A DNA stretch of 64,000 nt, from contig USRT01000008.1 of the NCBI GenBank assembly GCA_900557195.1, forward strand, positions 15,455-79,454, read 5' to 3'. Position 1 is the stretch's first letter; each line of letters starts with the position of its first letter. Under the pieces are notes generated by a model, which saw only the letters and a program-made list of their open reading frames with translations, searched no databases and was not told the origin of the DNA. The translations under genes and the position numbers were made by a program. Shown here piece by piece: positions 19,587-29,149 of this stretch. This DNA is from an uncultured Clostridium sp. (GTDB lineage Bacteria > Bacillota > Clostridia > TANB77 > CAG-508).

Positions 19587-20268
19587 ATGCAAAAAATATT
19601 AATAGTAGAAGATGATGAAAAATTAAGATGTGAGTTAGAAATATTTTTAACTAATAATGGTTATCAAGTAACTACTTTAAAAACATTTGATAATACTATA
19701 AATGATATTTTAAATATAGCTCCTAATCTTATTTTATTAGATATAAACCTACCAGGAGTAGATGGAGAATATGTTTGCAGGGAAATTAGAAAACAGTCCA
19801 ATATGGGAATTATTATTATTACAAGCAGAGATAATGAATTAGATGAATTGCTCTCAATAAATTATGGAGCAGATCATTATGTTACAAAACCTTTTAATAT
19901 ACAAATATTATTAGCGAAAATATCCTCTATTTTAAGAAGAACCAATAGTGAAATAGAAATTAAAGATAAAATAGATGCAAAAGATTTTATTTTAAATATA
20001 CAAAACAGTACAATCGAAAAAGATAATAAAGTTATTGAACTTACTAAAAATGAATATAAAATTTTAAAATATTTAACTCGGGAATAGAGGAAAAATTGTA
20101 TCAAGAGAAGATATAATGGACTCTTTATGGGAAAGTGAAAGTTTTATTGATGATAATACTCTTAGTGTAAATATTGCCAGGTTAAGAACAAAGCTAGAGG
20201 AATTAAACCTAAAAGATTTAATAGAAACAAGAAGAGGACAAGGGTATATATTAAAAGGAGAAAATTAA
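19587..20268 (+). CDS. OmpR-family response regulator (BceR-like), one CGG +1 shift
   Basis: ATG 19587 is placed by GGAGG at 19574. Receiver domain (1-118): acidic pair EDDE at 9-12, phosphorylation Asp in LILLDINLPG (about 52), switch Thr/Ser in IIITSRD, Lys in VTKPF. The winged-helix DNA-binding domain begins about 135. CGG 20079-20081 lies in ...ILKYLT-(C)-GNRGKIVSREDIM; skipping it restores the recognition helix and the wing (RRGQGYI), 226 residues, stop TAA 20266. Without the shift the DNA-binding domain is destroyed (stop TAG 20085-20087). It pairs with the kinase 3 bases downstream and likely controls the ABC transporter that follows. Confidence 0.9.
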
Positions 20269-20271
20269 TAT

Positions 20272-21293
20272 ATGAGTTTAAAAAATTTTATAAAAGATAA
20301 GATACTTCTAACTATTCTTTTAATATTTGCAATTATAACAATAGAAATATTTTTAATTCCATATCCATATGGGAATTTTATAAAAATATATATTCCAGTC
20401 ATTATTTTTACTTTATATTTGATAGGAATTTTGATTGAATATTTTACTAAAAGAAGTTTTTATAAAAATTTATCAAATATTTTAAATGAGTTAGATGAAA
20501 AATATTTAATTACAGAAATCATAAAATCTCCTGATTTTACAGAGGGAAAAATATTAAAAGATGTACTAGAACAAGTAGATAAATCAATGGTTGAAAACGT
20601 AAATAAATATAAGTATATGCGGAGAAGACTATAAAGAATATATAGAATTATGGATTCATGAAATAAAATTGCCAATAGCTAGTCGGCAAAATGATAATAG
20701 AAAATAATAAAACTAATGTTACAAAAAGTATAGATGAGGAATTGCAAAGAATAGAGAATTATATTGAACAAGCTTTATTTTATGCAAGAAGCAATACTGT
20801 AGAAAAAGATTATTACATAAAAAAAGTTAAACTAAAAGATATTGTATATGAAAGTATTAAAAAGAATAAAAATGTTCTAATTCAGGAAAAAGTATCCATT
20901 AACCTTCATGACTTAGATTTAGAGGTAAATACAGATAGTAAATGGATAGGATTTATATTAAACCAAATTATTGCAAATAGTATAAAATACAAAAAAGTGG
21001 ATTGTAGGTTAGAAATTGAAATATATGCAAAACAAGGAAAAGAGAATGTTATTTTATATATTAAAGATAATGGAATAGGAATAAAAGAAGGAGAAATTAC
21101 AAGAGTATTTGAAAAAGGATTCACAGGAACAAATGGAAGATTAGTAGGTAAGAAATCTACAGGAATTGGATTATATTTATGTAAAAATTTGTGTAATAAA
21201 TTAGGAATACAGATAGAATTAAACTCCATACTAGATGGAGGAACTAAAGTGCAATTAGTATTTCCAAAAAGTAGTTATATAGATATGAAGTAG
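20272..21293 (+). CDS. Intramembrane-sensing histidine kinase (BceS-like), two CGG +1 shifts
   Basis: Two closely spaced membrane helices (about 14-32 and 37-55) with almost no external loop, as in BceS-type kinases that sense through a partner transporter. CGG at 20620 and 20684 flank the phosphoacceptor region: ...YKYM-(C)-GEDYKEYIELWIHEIKLPIAS-(C)-GKMIIENN. Skipping both joins three segments into 339 residues with the His box HEIKLP (about 128-133), N box (NQIIANSIKYK), G1 (DNGIGI) and G2 (TGIGLYL). The segment between the two sites holds the catalytic His, so an unshifted product would have no kinase activity at all. Confidence 0.9.
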
Positions 21294-21339
21294 AAATGTT
21301 TTAAGATTATCAAAGTAAAGTTGATAATCTTTTTATAAT

Positions 21340-21355
21340 CTTACAAAAATGTAAG
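21340..21355. promoter_or_regulatory. 16-base palindrome, candidate operator (copy 2), upstream of ABC transporter
   Basis: CTTACAAAAATGTAAG followed by another half site TTGTAAG at 21360. TATAAT at 21399-21404 is the likely -10 box. It matches the palindrome upstream of the regulator gene at 19525 in 15 of 16 positions. Confidence 0.55.
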
Positions 21356-21403
21356 ACTTTTGTAAGACAAATCGATAGGAAATATGAAGAAATGTAGTTA
21401 TAA

Positions 21404-21520
21404 TTAAGTTAGCCGTTAGCGAGAAATAGAGCTTACGGATAACTTATGCAAACTGACCAGAGGGAGGTTTGTATACAATTAAACAGCCGTTAGCGAGAAA
21501 TGAGCTTACAAATAACGAAA
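21404..21520. repeat. Direct repeat with hairpin potential in the transporter leader
   Basis: AGCCGTTAGCGAGAAAT...GAGCTTAC...ATAAC occurs twice (from about 21410 and 21484). The first unit, with TTAAGTTAG...ATAACTTATGCAA, resembles 53503-53552 upstream of the flavodoxin gene. It lies between the -10 box and the gene, so it would be in the mRNA leader. Confidence 0.5.
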
Positions 21521-21531
21521 GGAGTTTTATT

Positions 21532-22301
21532 ATGGAAAAAGTTTTAGAAGTAAAAAACGCCGATAAATACTATCGGAAACAAATCAAATTTAACAAAAGC
21601 AATAGACAATATTAGTTTTAATGTAGAAAAAGGAGAATTTGTTGGAATTATGGGAGCAAGTGGTTCAGGAAAAAGTACACTTTTAAATATAATTTCTACA
21701 ATAGATAAGGTAACAAGCGGAAATATTATTGTTAATGGAGAAGATATAACAAAATTAAAAGGAAATAAGTTAAACAAATTTAGAAGAGAAGAATTAGGAT
21801 TTATTTTTCAAGATTTCAACTTATTAGATACATTAACTGCTTATGAAAATATTGCACTAGCATTAACTATTCAGAAAGTAAATAGCAGAGAAATCGACAA
21901 AAGAGTACAAGAAATTGCAGAAAAATTGGGAATTAAAGAAATTTTAAATAAATATCCATATCAAATATCAGGAGGACAAAAGCAAAGAGTAGCGTCCGCA
22001 AGAGCAATTATTACAAATCCTAAATTGATTCTAGCAGATGAACCAACACGGTGCTTTAGATTCAAAATCTAGCCGTAAATTACTAGAGAATTTCGAATTT
22101 TTAAATCAAAAATTACATGCAACTATTTTAATGGTTACACATGATGCTTTTACAGCTTCATATGCAAGTAGAATTTTATTTATTAAAGATGGAAAGATTT
22201 TTAATGAAATAGTTAAAGGAAGAGATACAAGAAAACAATTTTTTGAAAAGATAATTGAGGTGCAAACACTTCTTGGAGGTGATTTAAACGATGTTATTTA
22301 A
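21532..22301 (+). CDS. ABC transporter ATP-binding protein (BceA-like), two CGG +1 shifts
   Basis: ATG 21532 after AAAGGAG. Residue 15 and residue 173 are glycines reached by skipping C21574 (...NADKYY-GNKSNLTKAIDN) and C22049 (...LADEPT-GALDSKSS). The joined protein is 255 residues with Walker A GASGSGKST (41-49), Q-loop FQDFNLLD, signature SGGQKQR, Walker B LILADEP and H-loop TH (VTHD). Both shifts are at textbook positions: the Y.G at the start of the domain and the D-loop DEPTGALD. It forms with the next gene a BceAB/MacB-like transporter, usually for bacitracin- or lantibiotic-type peptides. Its stop overlaps the permease start by 11 bases. Confidence 0.94.
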
Positions 22302-24382
22302 GTTATCTTTTAATAATATGAAAAAAAGCATAAAAGATTATAGTATATATTTTTTAACATTAGTTATAGGTGTAGCAATTTTCTATATGTTCAATTCTAT
22401 AGATAGTCAGCAAGCAATGCTCAGAGTATCTAGCTCACAAAGAGAAATTATAAAATTAATGATAACAATGCTTGGTTTTGTATCAGTATTTGTAGCAATA
22501 GTATTAGGTTTACTAATTGTATATGCAAATAATTTCTTAATTAACAGAAGAAAAAAAGAATTTGGTATTTATATGATACTTGGAATGGGAAAAAGGAAAA
22601 TATCAAAAATAATTTTAATGGAAACCATCTTTGTAGGTATAATTTCACTTATAGTAGGACTTGTTGTTCGGTATTTTTGCTTCACAATTCATGTCAATAT
22701 TAGTTGCTAAGATGTTTGAAGCAGATATGAGTGAGTTCCAATTTGTATTTTCTAGGGAAGCTTGTATAAAAACTTGTATTTATTTTGCAGTTATGTATTT
22801 GCTAGTTATGTTTTTTAATACATTTACTGTTTCAAGATACAAATTAATTAATTTATTAAATGCAACTAAGAGAAATGAAAAAGTAAAGATAAAAAATCCA
22901 GTTATTTCTGTTTTAGTATTTATAGTTGGAAGTTGTATATTAGGTTTTGCTTATTGGAAAGTAACTAAAGATGTTCATTCACTAGATACAGCAGATAAAA
23001 TTATTAAGCCTATCATAATGGGAATTATAGGAACATTTTCTATATTCTGGTCTTTATCTGGATTTGTTTTGCAAGTAGTACAAATGAGGAAGAAAACGTA
23101 CTTAAAAGATACAAATATGTTTGTATTAAGACAAATAAATAACAAAATCAACACAATGGTTATAAGTATGAGTGTTATTTGTTTACTATTATTTATGACT
23201 ATTACAATTTTATCTTCTAGTTTAGCATTAAGAAATACAATGCAAAGAGAATTACTTGAAATGACACCAGTTGATTTAAATCTATATAAAACAGCAAATT
23301 TACCAGAAAGTTATATAAATAGAAGTGGAAAAACTATTAACTACACAGGGGAACAAATAGAAGATTCTAAAATATCAATAGTACAAACTATGACAAGTAA
23401 TGGATTTGACATGAATAACTTAAAAGATGTAGTAGAAATACCAATATATGCTAGCAATGATTTGACATGGGGAGATTTCTTTGGAGATAAAATAGAAGAA
23501 GTAAAAAAAGTATTTCCAAGACTTGAATATGGTACAGCAGAAGAAATTGTAAAAATATCAGATTATAATAAAATAGCAGATTTGTATGGCATAGAGAAAT
23601 ATGAATTAAAAGATGATGAATATATTGTACTTTGCGATTTTGAAAGTATGAAGAATTTAAGAGAGAAAGTATTGCAAGATGGAAAACATACCATAGAAAT
23701 AGCAGGAAAACAATATAAATCAAAATATAATGAATGTAAAAAAGGTTTTATCGTAATGTCAACTAGTCATACAAATACAGGAATTATATTGGTACCAGAT
23801 AACTGTTTATTAACAGAAGAGATGAAAGAAAGAAAATTATTAGTTGCTAATTTTAATGCAAAAACAGATGAGGAAAAAGAAAAAATAGAAGCATTGTTTA
23901 GAAGTGATGATTCAGGATTTGTGCAAAATTTAGCAAGTAAAGGATTAGATATAGATGGATTAACTAAAATAAGTCTTATAGAAGCAAGTGTAGGAATAGC
24001 CACAATAGTTACATTTATAGCAATTTATCTAGGTATTATATTCTTAATCGCAAGTTCAGCAATTCTAGCACTAAAACAATTAACAGAGAGTTCTGATAAT
24101 AAACAAAGATATACTATTTTAAGAAAAATTGGCTGTGATGAAAAAATGATAAATAGAGCACTATTTAGACAAATAGGGATATTCTTCGCAAGTCCACTTG
24201 TTGTAGCTATTATACATTCTATATTTGGAATACAGTTTGCATTATCTATATTAGAAGGAATAGCATCATCAAAAGATTTATTACCATCGATTATAGTGAC
24301 AGTTATTGTTATGGGAGTAATATATGGCGCATATTTCTTGGCTACTTATTTGGGAAGTAAAAATATTATTAAGGAGGAATAA
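22291..24382 (+). CDS. FtsX-family ABC permease (BceB-like), one CGG +1 shift
   Basis: ATG 22291 lies inside the end of the ATPase gene. CGG 22669-22671 falls in the third helix region; skipping C22669 gives ...GLVV-GIFASQFMSILVAKMFEA and 696 residues. There are about ten helices with a large external domain between helices 7 and 8 (about 320-560), the hallmark of BceB-type permeases that bind the peptide antibiotic and signal to the kinase. Without the shift the frame stops at TAA 22708-22710 after three helices. The neighbouring kinase with no sensor loop supports a sensing role for this permease. Confidence 0.92.
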
Positions 24383-24384
24383 AA

Positions 24385-24732
24385 ATGGAAAATGTAAAAG
24401 AAAAACTACCTATGATTATTGCAGCAATTGTTGCTGTAGTAATTGGTGCAATAGCATTCTATTTTTTAGAGAATTACGAATCAGTTTACTATACTAGAAT
24501 AGATAACACTAAAATAGAAAAAATTTCTACATCAGATGAGATGAAATATGAATATACTTTAGACTGTTATAATGAAAAAGGAAAGAAAAAAGAAATAAAA
24601 TTTAAGACGAGTAGAGAATTAAAAGAAGATGCCTTTCTAATGCTAGAAGTAAAAACTTTTGGAGTACATTCATGGAAAGAAGTGCAGTATAATGAACTTC
24701 CTGAAAAAGTGCAAGTAAATTATGAAGAGTAA
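24385..24732 (+). CDS. YxeA-family (DUF1093-like) small membrane-anchored protein
   Basis: A 115-residue protein with an N-terminal helix (about 8-28) and a small external beta domain containing YYTRIDNTKIE and the YEYTLDCYNEKGKKKEI...TSRELKE pattern of the YxeA family. In Bacillota these genes commonly follow bacitracin-type ABC transporters, as here (2-base gap, GGAGGA ribosome site in the permease end). Likely an accessory to peptide resistance; its biochemical role is not known. Confidence 0.75.
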   Translation: MENVKEKLPMIIAAIVAVVIGAIAFYFLENYESVYYTRIDNTKIEKISTSDEMKYEYTLDCYNEKGKKKEIKFKTSRELKEDAFLMLEVKTFGVHSWKEVQYNELPEKVQVNYEE

Positions 24733-24750
24733 AATTAAATTATAAAAATA

Positions 24751-24790
24751 TGTGCTAATTGTAGCAGAGCAGTTAGCACATACATCCCCT
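24751..24790 (+). terminator. Probable terminator hairpin after YxeA-like gene
   Basis: TGTGCTAA (24751-24758) pairs with TTAGCACA (24773-24780), followed after nine bases by TTTTA. The rest of the 24733-25114 gap is very A+T-rich with no gene seen apart from the promoter at 25008. Confidence 0.5.
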
Positions 24791-25007
24791 TTTATTTTAG
24801 AGAGTTACAAAGACAAGTGACTCTCATTTATTTTTTTATCTTGAACTAGTTTTATTAATATTTAAATAACTAGTTATTAATAAGATTTGACTTCTAAAAA
24901 ATCAAAATAATAAAGATAAAAACAATTAAAATTAAATGGTCAAGATATTTTTCGAAATATATACAAATTTTATTGTTAACAAATAAAGAAATAGTAACTA
25001 ATTTTTA

Positions 25008-25036
25008 TTGAGCTAGTAAAAAGGATATGCTATAAT
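25008..25036 (+). promoter_or_regulatory. Promoter of DUF1963-like gene
   Basis: TTGAGC (25008-25013), 17-base spacer, TATAAT (25031-25036). Confidence 0.65.
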
Positions 25037-25114
25037 TAGAAAGACATAATTACAAGACTCTTAAGAAATTGAAAAATCACATTGATATTTTGATAAAAAC
25101 AAGGAGGAATGAAA

Positions 25115-25880
25115 ATGAATAGTAAACTTGAAAAATTAATTAATGCATACAAAAATGAAACTGAGAGAAAATGTTACCAAATTAATTTATTAGATGGTCG
25201 GGACATCTATATTAGATGACAAAATTGGAGGAATGCCATATTTACCTATTGGGGAAAGTTATCCCGTTGATAAAAACGGTCAAATGATGGGATTAGTTTT
25301 ACAAGTAAAACTAAAAAATATTAAATTAGATGGTTGGCCAAATTCAGGATTTTTAGAAATATTTACAGATCGTTCACTTGATTATCCTTGCCAATATGAA
25401 ATTAGATACTATGATGAAGGATTAGAATACCAAACAGAGCTTCCTAATGTTGAATTAGAAGAGTTTATAGTTGATGAACCAATCAAAATTGAACTTGAGG
25501 AAACTATATGTCACAAACCACTTTCAAATTTTGATGGAGAAGAGACTTTAATAAATATTGCAGAAGAATTATTTGGACAAAATTTTAATACATTTGAAGA
25601 ATTAGATAGTTTTATAGATACAGACGATTTTTATGTTGAGTTTATGGATGCACTTTCTAATCCATATGGAACAATAGGTGGATATGCAGATTTTACTCAA
25701 AGTGATCCAAGAGAATATGAAGGAGAAGAACGCACAGAATGTATATTAAAATTAGATTCTTGTTTAGATAGCAAGAGATTATATATTGGTGATGCAGGAA
25801 TTTTATTTGTATTAATTTCAAAAGAAGATATAGTAAATAAAAATTTTAAAAATGGATTAGTTGATTGGGATTGTTGTTAA
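25115..25880 (+). CDS. DUF1963/YwqG-like protein, one CGG +1 shift
   Basis: ATG 25115 after AAGGAGGAA. CGG 25199-25201 follows ...NLLDG; skipping C25199 gives ...LLDG-GTSILDDKIGGMPYLPIGE, joining a 28-residue start to the conserved body, 254 residues. The K(I/L)GG.P.(L/M)P motif near 37-45 and the later LLVQVNLSEI-like block (here GLVLQVKLKNI) are typical of DUF1963 (YwqG) proteins. Many acidic residues. Function unknown. CGG 25277 (AAC GGT) is out of frame and silent. It stands alone between a promoter and a terminator. Confidence 0.82.
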
Positions 25881-25914
25881 ATAATCAAAAAGAAGTAAAA
25901 AAATAAATATAGAA

Positions 25915-25944
25915 ATGGGCAAGCAAGTATTCTTGCCCATTTTT
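25915..25944 (+). terminator. Rho-independent terminator
   Basis: ATGGGCAAG pairs perfectly with CTTGCCCAT, then TTTTT. Confidence 0.85.
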
Positions 25945-26020
25945 AAAATTCTTGCTATTTAATTATTTTTTGATTATAATTTCTATAAACAAGAAAAGAA
26001 ATCCCAAAGGAGATGGTGTC

Positions 26021-26515
26021 ATGTTAAAAATAATTATTATAGGAAGTCCAGGATCAGGCAAAAGTACATTTGCATGAAAATTAAGAGATATTACAAATCT
26101 TCCATTATACTATTTAGATATGCTATGGCACAAAAAAGATAGAACCAATATTTCTAGAGAAGAATTTGATGAAAAGCTAGAAAAAATACTAAAAAAAGAT
26201 AAATGGATTATAGATGGAAATTATCAGCGTACTATAGAAATGCGTCTAAAAGAGTGTGATACAGTATTTCTAATGGATTATCCTTTAGAAGTTTGTCTTT
26301 CAGGTGCAGAAGAGCGTGTTGGAAAGAAAAGAGAGGATTTACCTTGGATTGAAGAAAAAGTTGATGAGGAATTTAAGCAGATTATTGTTGACTTTTCAAA
26401 AAATAAATTGCCACAAATATATAAATTATTAGAGAAATATCAGAAAAATAAAAATATTGTCATTTTTAAATCGAGGGAAGAAGCAGACAATTATATAAAA
26501 AAGATGACAATTTGA
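26021..26515 (+). pseudogene. P-loop nucleotide kinase-like gene broken by in-frame TGA
   Basis: ATG 26021 follows AAAGGAGAT. The frame reads MLKIIIIGSPGSGKSTFA then TGA (26075-26077), then continues KLRDITNLPLYYLDMLWHKKD to TGA 26513-26515. With one residue at the TGA the protein would be 164 long, resembling the small adenylate-kinase-like/topology-modulation (FlaR) group: Walker A GSPGSGKST, WHKKDRTNIS, DGNY and a lid with two Arg. A single A-to-T change of AGA would explain TGA, and family members have Arg or Lys here. TGA is a normal stop in other genes of the window (2239, 3792, 14772, 60109). This is thus different from the CGG sites. A start downstream would lose the P-loop. Confidence 0.75.
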
Positions 26516-26594
26516 GAATATTTATATTTTTTTTAGTATTTAATTGTTTTTATATTAAGAAGAGTATTAGTAAAGCAAGTGAGGGGGCTAAAAT

Positions 26595-27017
26595 ATGGAA
26601 ATATTAGAAATAAAAGAAAATGTAGATAATCCTGAAGAATTTAATTATTTATATGATAAAGTAGAATGGGGAGCATATGATATTGAAACAACAAAGAAAT
26701 TATTAAAATATACTTTGTATTCAGTGTCAGTATATGCCGAAAATAAAATTATTGGATATGGCAGAATAATTGGTGATGGTGTTGTTTTTATATTTATTAG
26801 AGATGTAATGGTAGTTCCAGAATATCAATCAAAAAAGATTGGAACAAAGATCATGAATAAATTGATGGATAAAATTAATCAAATATGTCAAGAAAATCCA
26901 TATGCAAGAGTGTATCTAGGAGCTTCAAAAGGAAAAGAAGGTTTTTATAGAAAATTTGGGTTTATTACAAGAGCAGAAGCGGGATTAGGGGAAGAAATGA
27001 TATTATTTAAAGAATAG
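26595..27017 (+). CDS. GNAT-family N-acetyltransferase
   Basis: A 140-residue acetyltransferase fold. The acetyl-CoA motif A is VMVVPEYQSKKIGTKIMNKLM (about 72-92, in pieces), with the R/Q-x-x-G-x-G/A pattern as QSKKIG. The later FYRKFGF segment is the usual C-terminal motif B. Acceptor substrate unknown. GAGGGG ribosome site. Between its stop and iscR, 27018-27160 has only a short gene-like fragment with stops. CGG 26980 is out of frame. Confidence 0.8.
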   Translation: MEILEIKENVDNPEEFNYLYDKVEWGAYDIETTKKLLKYTLYSVSVYAENKIIGYGRIIGDGVVFIFIRDVMVVPEYQSKKIGTKIMNKLMDKINQICQENPYARVYLGASKGKEGFYRKFGFITRAEAGLGEEMILFKE

Positions 27018-27160
27018 TAACATAGTATACTGTATTACTATTTTGCTTGGAAAGAAGCAATTTCAAATAGATGAAGAAAGCACATTTTTTCAATCTAATT
27101 CATCATATCCTAATATTGAAATTGAATAAATGTTTTATAACAAGTAGCTATAAAAAATAC

Positions 27161-27190
27161 TTGCAATTCCTACTTGTTTAGTAGTATAAT
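27161..27190 (+). promoter_or_regulatory. iscR promoter with IscR-like box
   Basis: TTGCAA (27161-27166) and TATAAT (27185-27190) enclose the palindrome CTACTTGTTTAGTAG (27170-27184). The same 15-base pattern occurs upstream of iscS, suggesting autoregulation by the Rrf2/IscR protein. Confidence 0.65.
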
Positions 27191-27222
27191 CTATTAAACT
27201 TAAGCTAATTGGAGGTAAGTGT

Positions 27223-27621
27223 ATGAAAATATCTACAAAAGGAAGATATGCTTTAAGAGTTATGGTGGATTTAGCAATAAATAGTAATGGAAAATTTATA
27301 ACATCAAAAGAAATATCAATAAGACAAGAAATATCAAATAAATATTTAGAACAAATTATAGCAATGCTAAATAAAGTAGGATATTTGGAAACTGCAAGAG
27401 GAGCAGCAGGAGGATATAGACTAGCTAAAAATCCAAATGAATATGTAATAGGAGATATATTAAAGGCTACAGAAGGAGATTTAACTCCAGCAAATTGTTT
27501 GACAGAAGAAGGAAAATGCAAAAGACAAGATGATTGTAAAACATTTTCTTTTTGGAAAGGGTTAGATGATGTAATTAATGAATATGTAAATAGCAAAACT
27601 TTAGAAGATTTAATAAGATAG
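27223..27621 (+). CDS. iscR: Rrf2/IscR-family Fe-S-sensing regulator
   Basis: A 132-residue winged-helix regulator: MKISTKGRYALRVMVDLA start, recognition helix ISNKYLEQIIAML, wing RGAAGGYRLA, and three cysteines in the cluster loop (ANC...KC...DDC, about 91-104), the expected [2Fe-2S] ligands. It is followed, after an R1 element, by iscS, iscU and mnmA. The promoter carries a palindrome shared with iscS, so it likely represses both when cluster supply is adequate. Confidence 0.92.
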   Translation: MKISTKGRYALRVMVDLAINSNGKFITSKEISIRQEISNKYLEQIIAMLNKVGYLETARGAAGGYRLAKNPNEYVIGDILKATEGDLTPANCLTEEGKCKRQDDCKTFSFWKGLDDVINEYVNSKTLEDLIR

Positions 27622-27639
27622 GAATCAAATAGTGATTTC

Positions 27640-27862
27640 TATTTTTTTTTATAATAATGTTACCGCCTAGCTAAGTGTTTAATATATATTTTTTAAACCA
27701 ATCTTGAAGCGTGTCAGCAATTGATAAAGATAAGTTTTATACCACGCAGAAAATTTGGGAGACGTTAGCTAAATGTGTACCATCTGCGATTGGTTTAAAA
27801 AATATATATTAAACACTTAGCTAGGCTAGTATGTACTTTTAAACAAGTTGTGAATTGTAATA
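27640..27862 (+). repeat. Palindromic repeat element R1, copy D
   Basis: The left arm CCTAGCTAAGTGTTTAATAT pairs with ATATTAAACACTTAGCTAGG (about 27806-27825). The core is ACCAATCTTGAAGCGTG, TACCACGCAG and TACCATCTGCGATTGGT as in other copies. It separates iscR from iscS. Confidence 0.8.
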
Positions 27863-27897
27863 TGAATTTGGATTGCTATTATTCTTTTTTAGAAATC

Positions 27898-27947
27898 CTA
27901 TTGACTTAGTAGGAAATAGATGTTATAATTCCTACTATAATAATAGG
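27898..27947 (+). promoter_or_regulatory. iscS promoter with two IscR-like boxes
   Basis: TTGACT (27901-27906), 17-base spacer, TATAAT (27924-27929). CTATTGACTTAGTAG (27898-27912) covers the -35 box and CTACTATAATAATAG (27932-27946) covers the start site; both resemble CTACTTGTTTAGTAG upstream of iscR. Confidence 0.7.
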
Positions 27948-27967
27948 AAAAAGAAAGGAAATAGAAA

Positions 27968-29149
27968 ATGAATACTATATATTTAGATAATAATGCAACA
28001 ACTAAAACAGATGAGGAAGTTGTAAAAGCAATGATGCCATATTTGTTAGACAACTATGGAAATCCATCATCTATATATAAAATAGGTAGAGAAAATAAAA
28101 AGGTAGTTGAAGATTCAAGAGAGAAGATAGCAAAGATTTTAAATTGTGAGCCAAATGAAATCTATTTTACTTCTGGGGGAAGTGAAAGTGATAATACAGC
28201 TATTAGAGGAATTGCATATAGTTATAAAAATAAAGGAAATCATATTATCACCTCTAAGATTGAACATCCAGCAGTATTAGAAACTTGCAAACAACTAGAA
28301 AAGGAAGGCTTTGAAGTAAGTTATATAGGTACAGACGAAAATGGAATAGTAGATTTAGAAGAATTGAAAAAAGAGATAAAGCAGGCAACTACATTAATTA
28401 CAATAATGTTTGCTAATAATGAAATTGGAACTTTGCAACCAATAAAAGAAATAGGAGAAATTGCAAAAAAGAATAATATCATTTTTCATACAGATGCTGT
28501 ACAAGCAGTTGGAAGTATTTTAATAGATGTAAAAGAATTAAATATTGATAGTCTTTCATTATCAGCACATAAGTTCTATGGACCAAAAGGAATAGGTGTT
28601 TTATATGTAAGAAAAGGAATAAAATTCGAAAAGTTTGTTAATGGAGGACATCAAGAAAGAAACAAAAGAGCAGGAACTGAAAATGTAGCTGGAATAGTGG
28701 GACTTGCAAAAGCAATAGAACTTGCTTATCGAGATTTAGAAGAGCATAATAAAAAAATTAAGGAATTAAGAGATTACTATGTAGAACAAGTAAAAGAAAA
28801 AATACCTTATATTAAAATAAATGGAGATATGGAAAAGAGATTACCTGGAAATAGTAATATTTCTTTTAGATTCATAGAGGGAGAAGGATTACTTTTAAAC
28901 TTAGATTTAAAAGGGATTTGTGCTTCAAGTGGTAGTGCTTGTACTTCTGGCTCACTTGATCCATCACATGTATTACTTGCAATAGGATTACCACATGAGA
29001 TAGCACATGGTTCTTTAAGAATTTCAATAGGAAAATATAATACAAAAGAAGAGATAGACTATCTTGTAGAAAATTTAGTAGAAATAGTAGGTAGATTAAG
29101 AGAGATGTCACCATTATGGGAAAAATTTATAGAGGAGGAAAATGATTAA
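27968..29149 (+). CDS. iscS: Cysteine desulfurase (NifS/IscS type)
   Basis: A 393-residue PLP enzyme that takes sulfur from cysteine for Fe-S clusters and tRNA thiolation. Seen: N-terminal IYLDNNATTKTDEEV, the PLP lysine in SLSAHKFYGPKGIG (about residue 202), and the active-site Cys in SSGSACTSGS (about 325) on the long loop. Length and motifs fit group I NifS/IscS. Its stop abuts the iscU start (TAA ATG), and mnmA follows, so persulfide can pass to both partners. Confidence 0.95.
   Translation: MNTIYLDNNATTKTDEEVVKAMMPYLLDNYGNPSSIYKIGRENKKVVEDSREKIAKILNCEPNEIYFTSGGSESDNTAIRGIAYSYKNKGNHIITSKIEHPAVLETCKQLEKEGFEVSYIGTDENGIVDLEELKKEIKQATTLITIMFANNEIGTLQPIKEIGEIAKKNNIIFHTDAVQAVGSILIDVKELNIDSLSLSAHKFYGPKGIGVLYVRKGIKFEKFVNGGHQERNKRAGTENVAGIVGLAKAIELAYRDLEEHNKKIKELRDYYVEQVKEKIPYIKINGDMEKRLPGNSNISFRFIEGEGLLLNLDLKGICASSGSACTSGSLDPSHVLLAIGLPHEIAHGSLRISIGKYNTKEEIDYLVENLVEIVGRLREMSPLWEKFIEEEND

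Noticed and set aside
26075..26077. Selenocysteine at the internal TGA
   Set aside because: The position follows a P-loop where relatives carry a basic residue; no redox context and no SECIS-like hairpin noted directly after.
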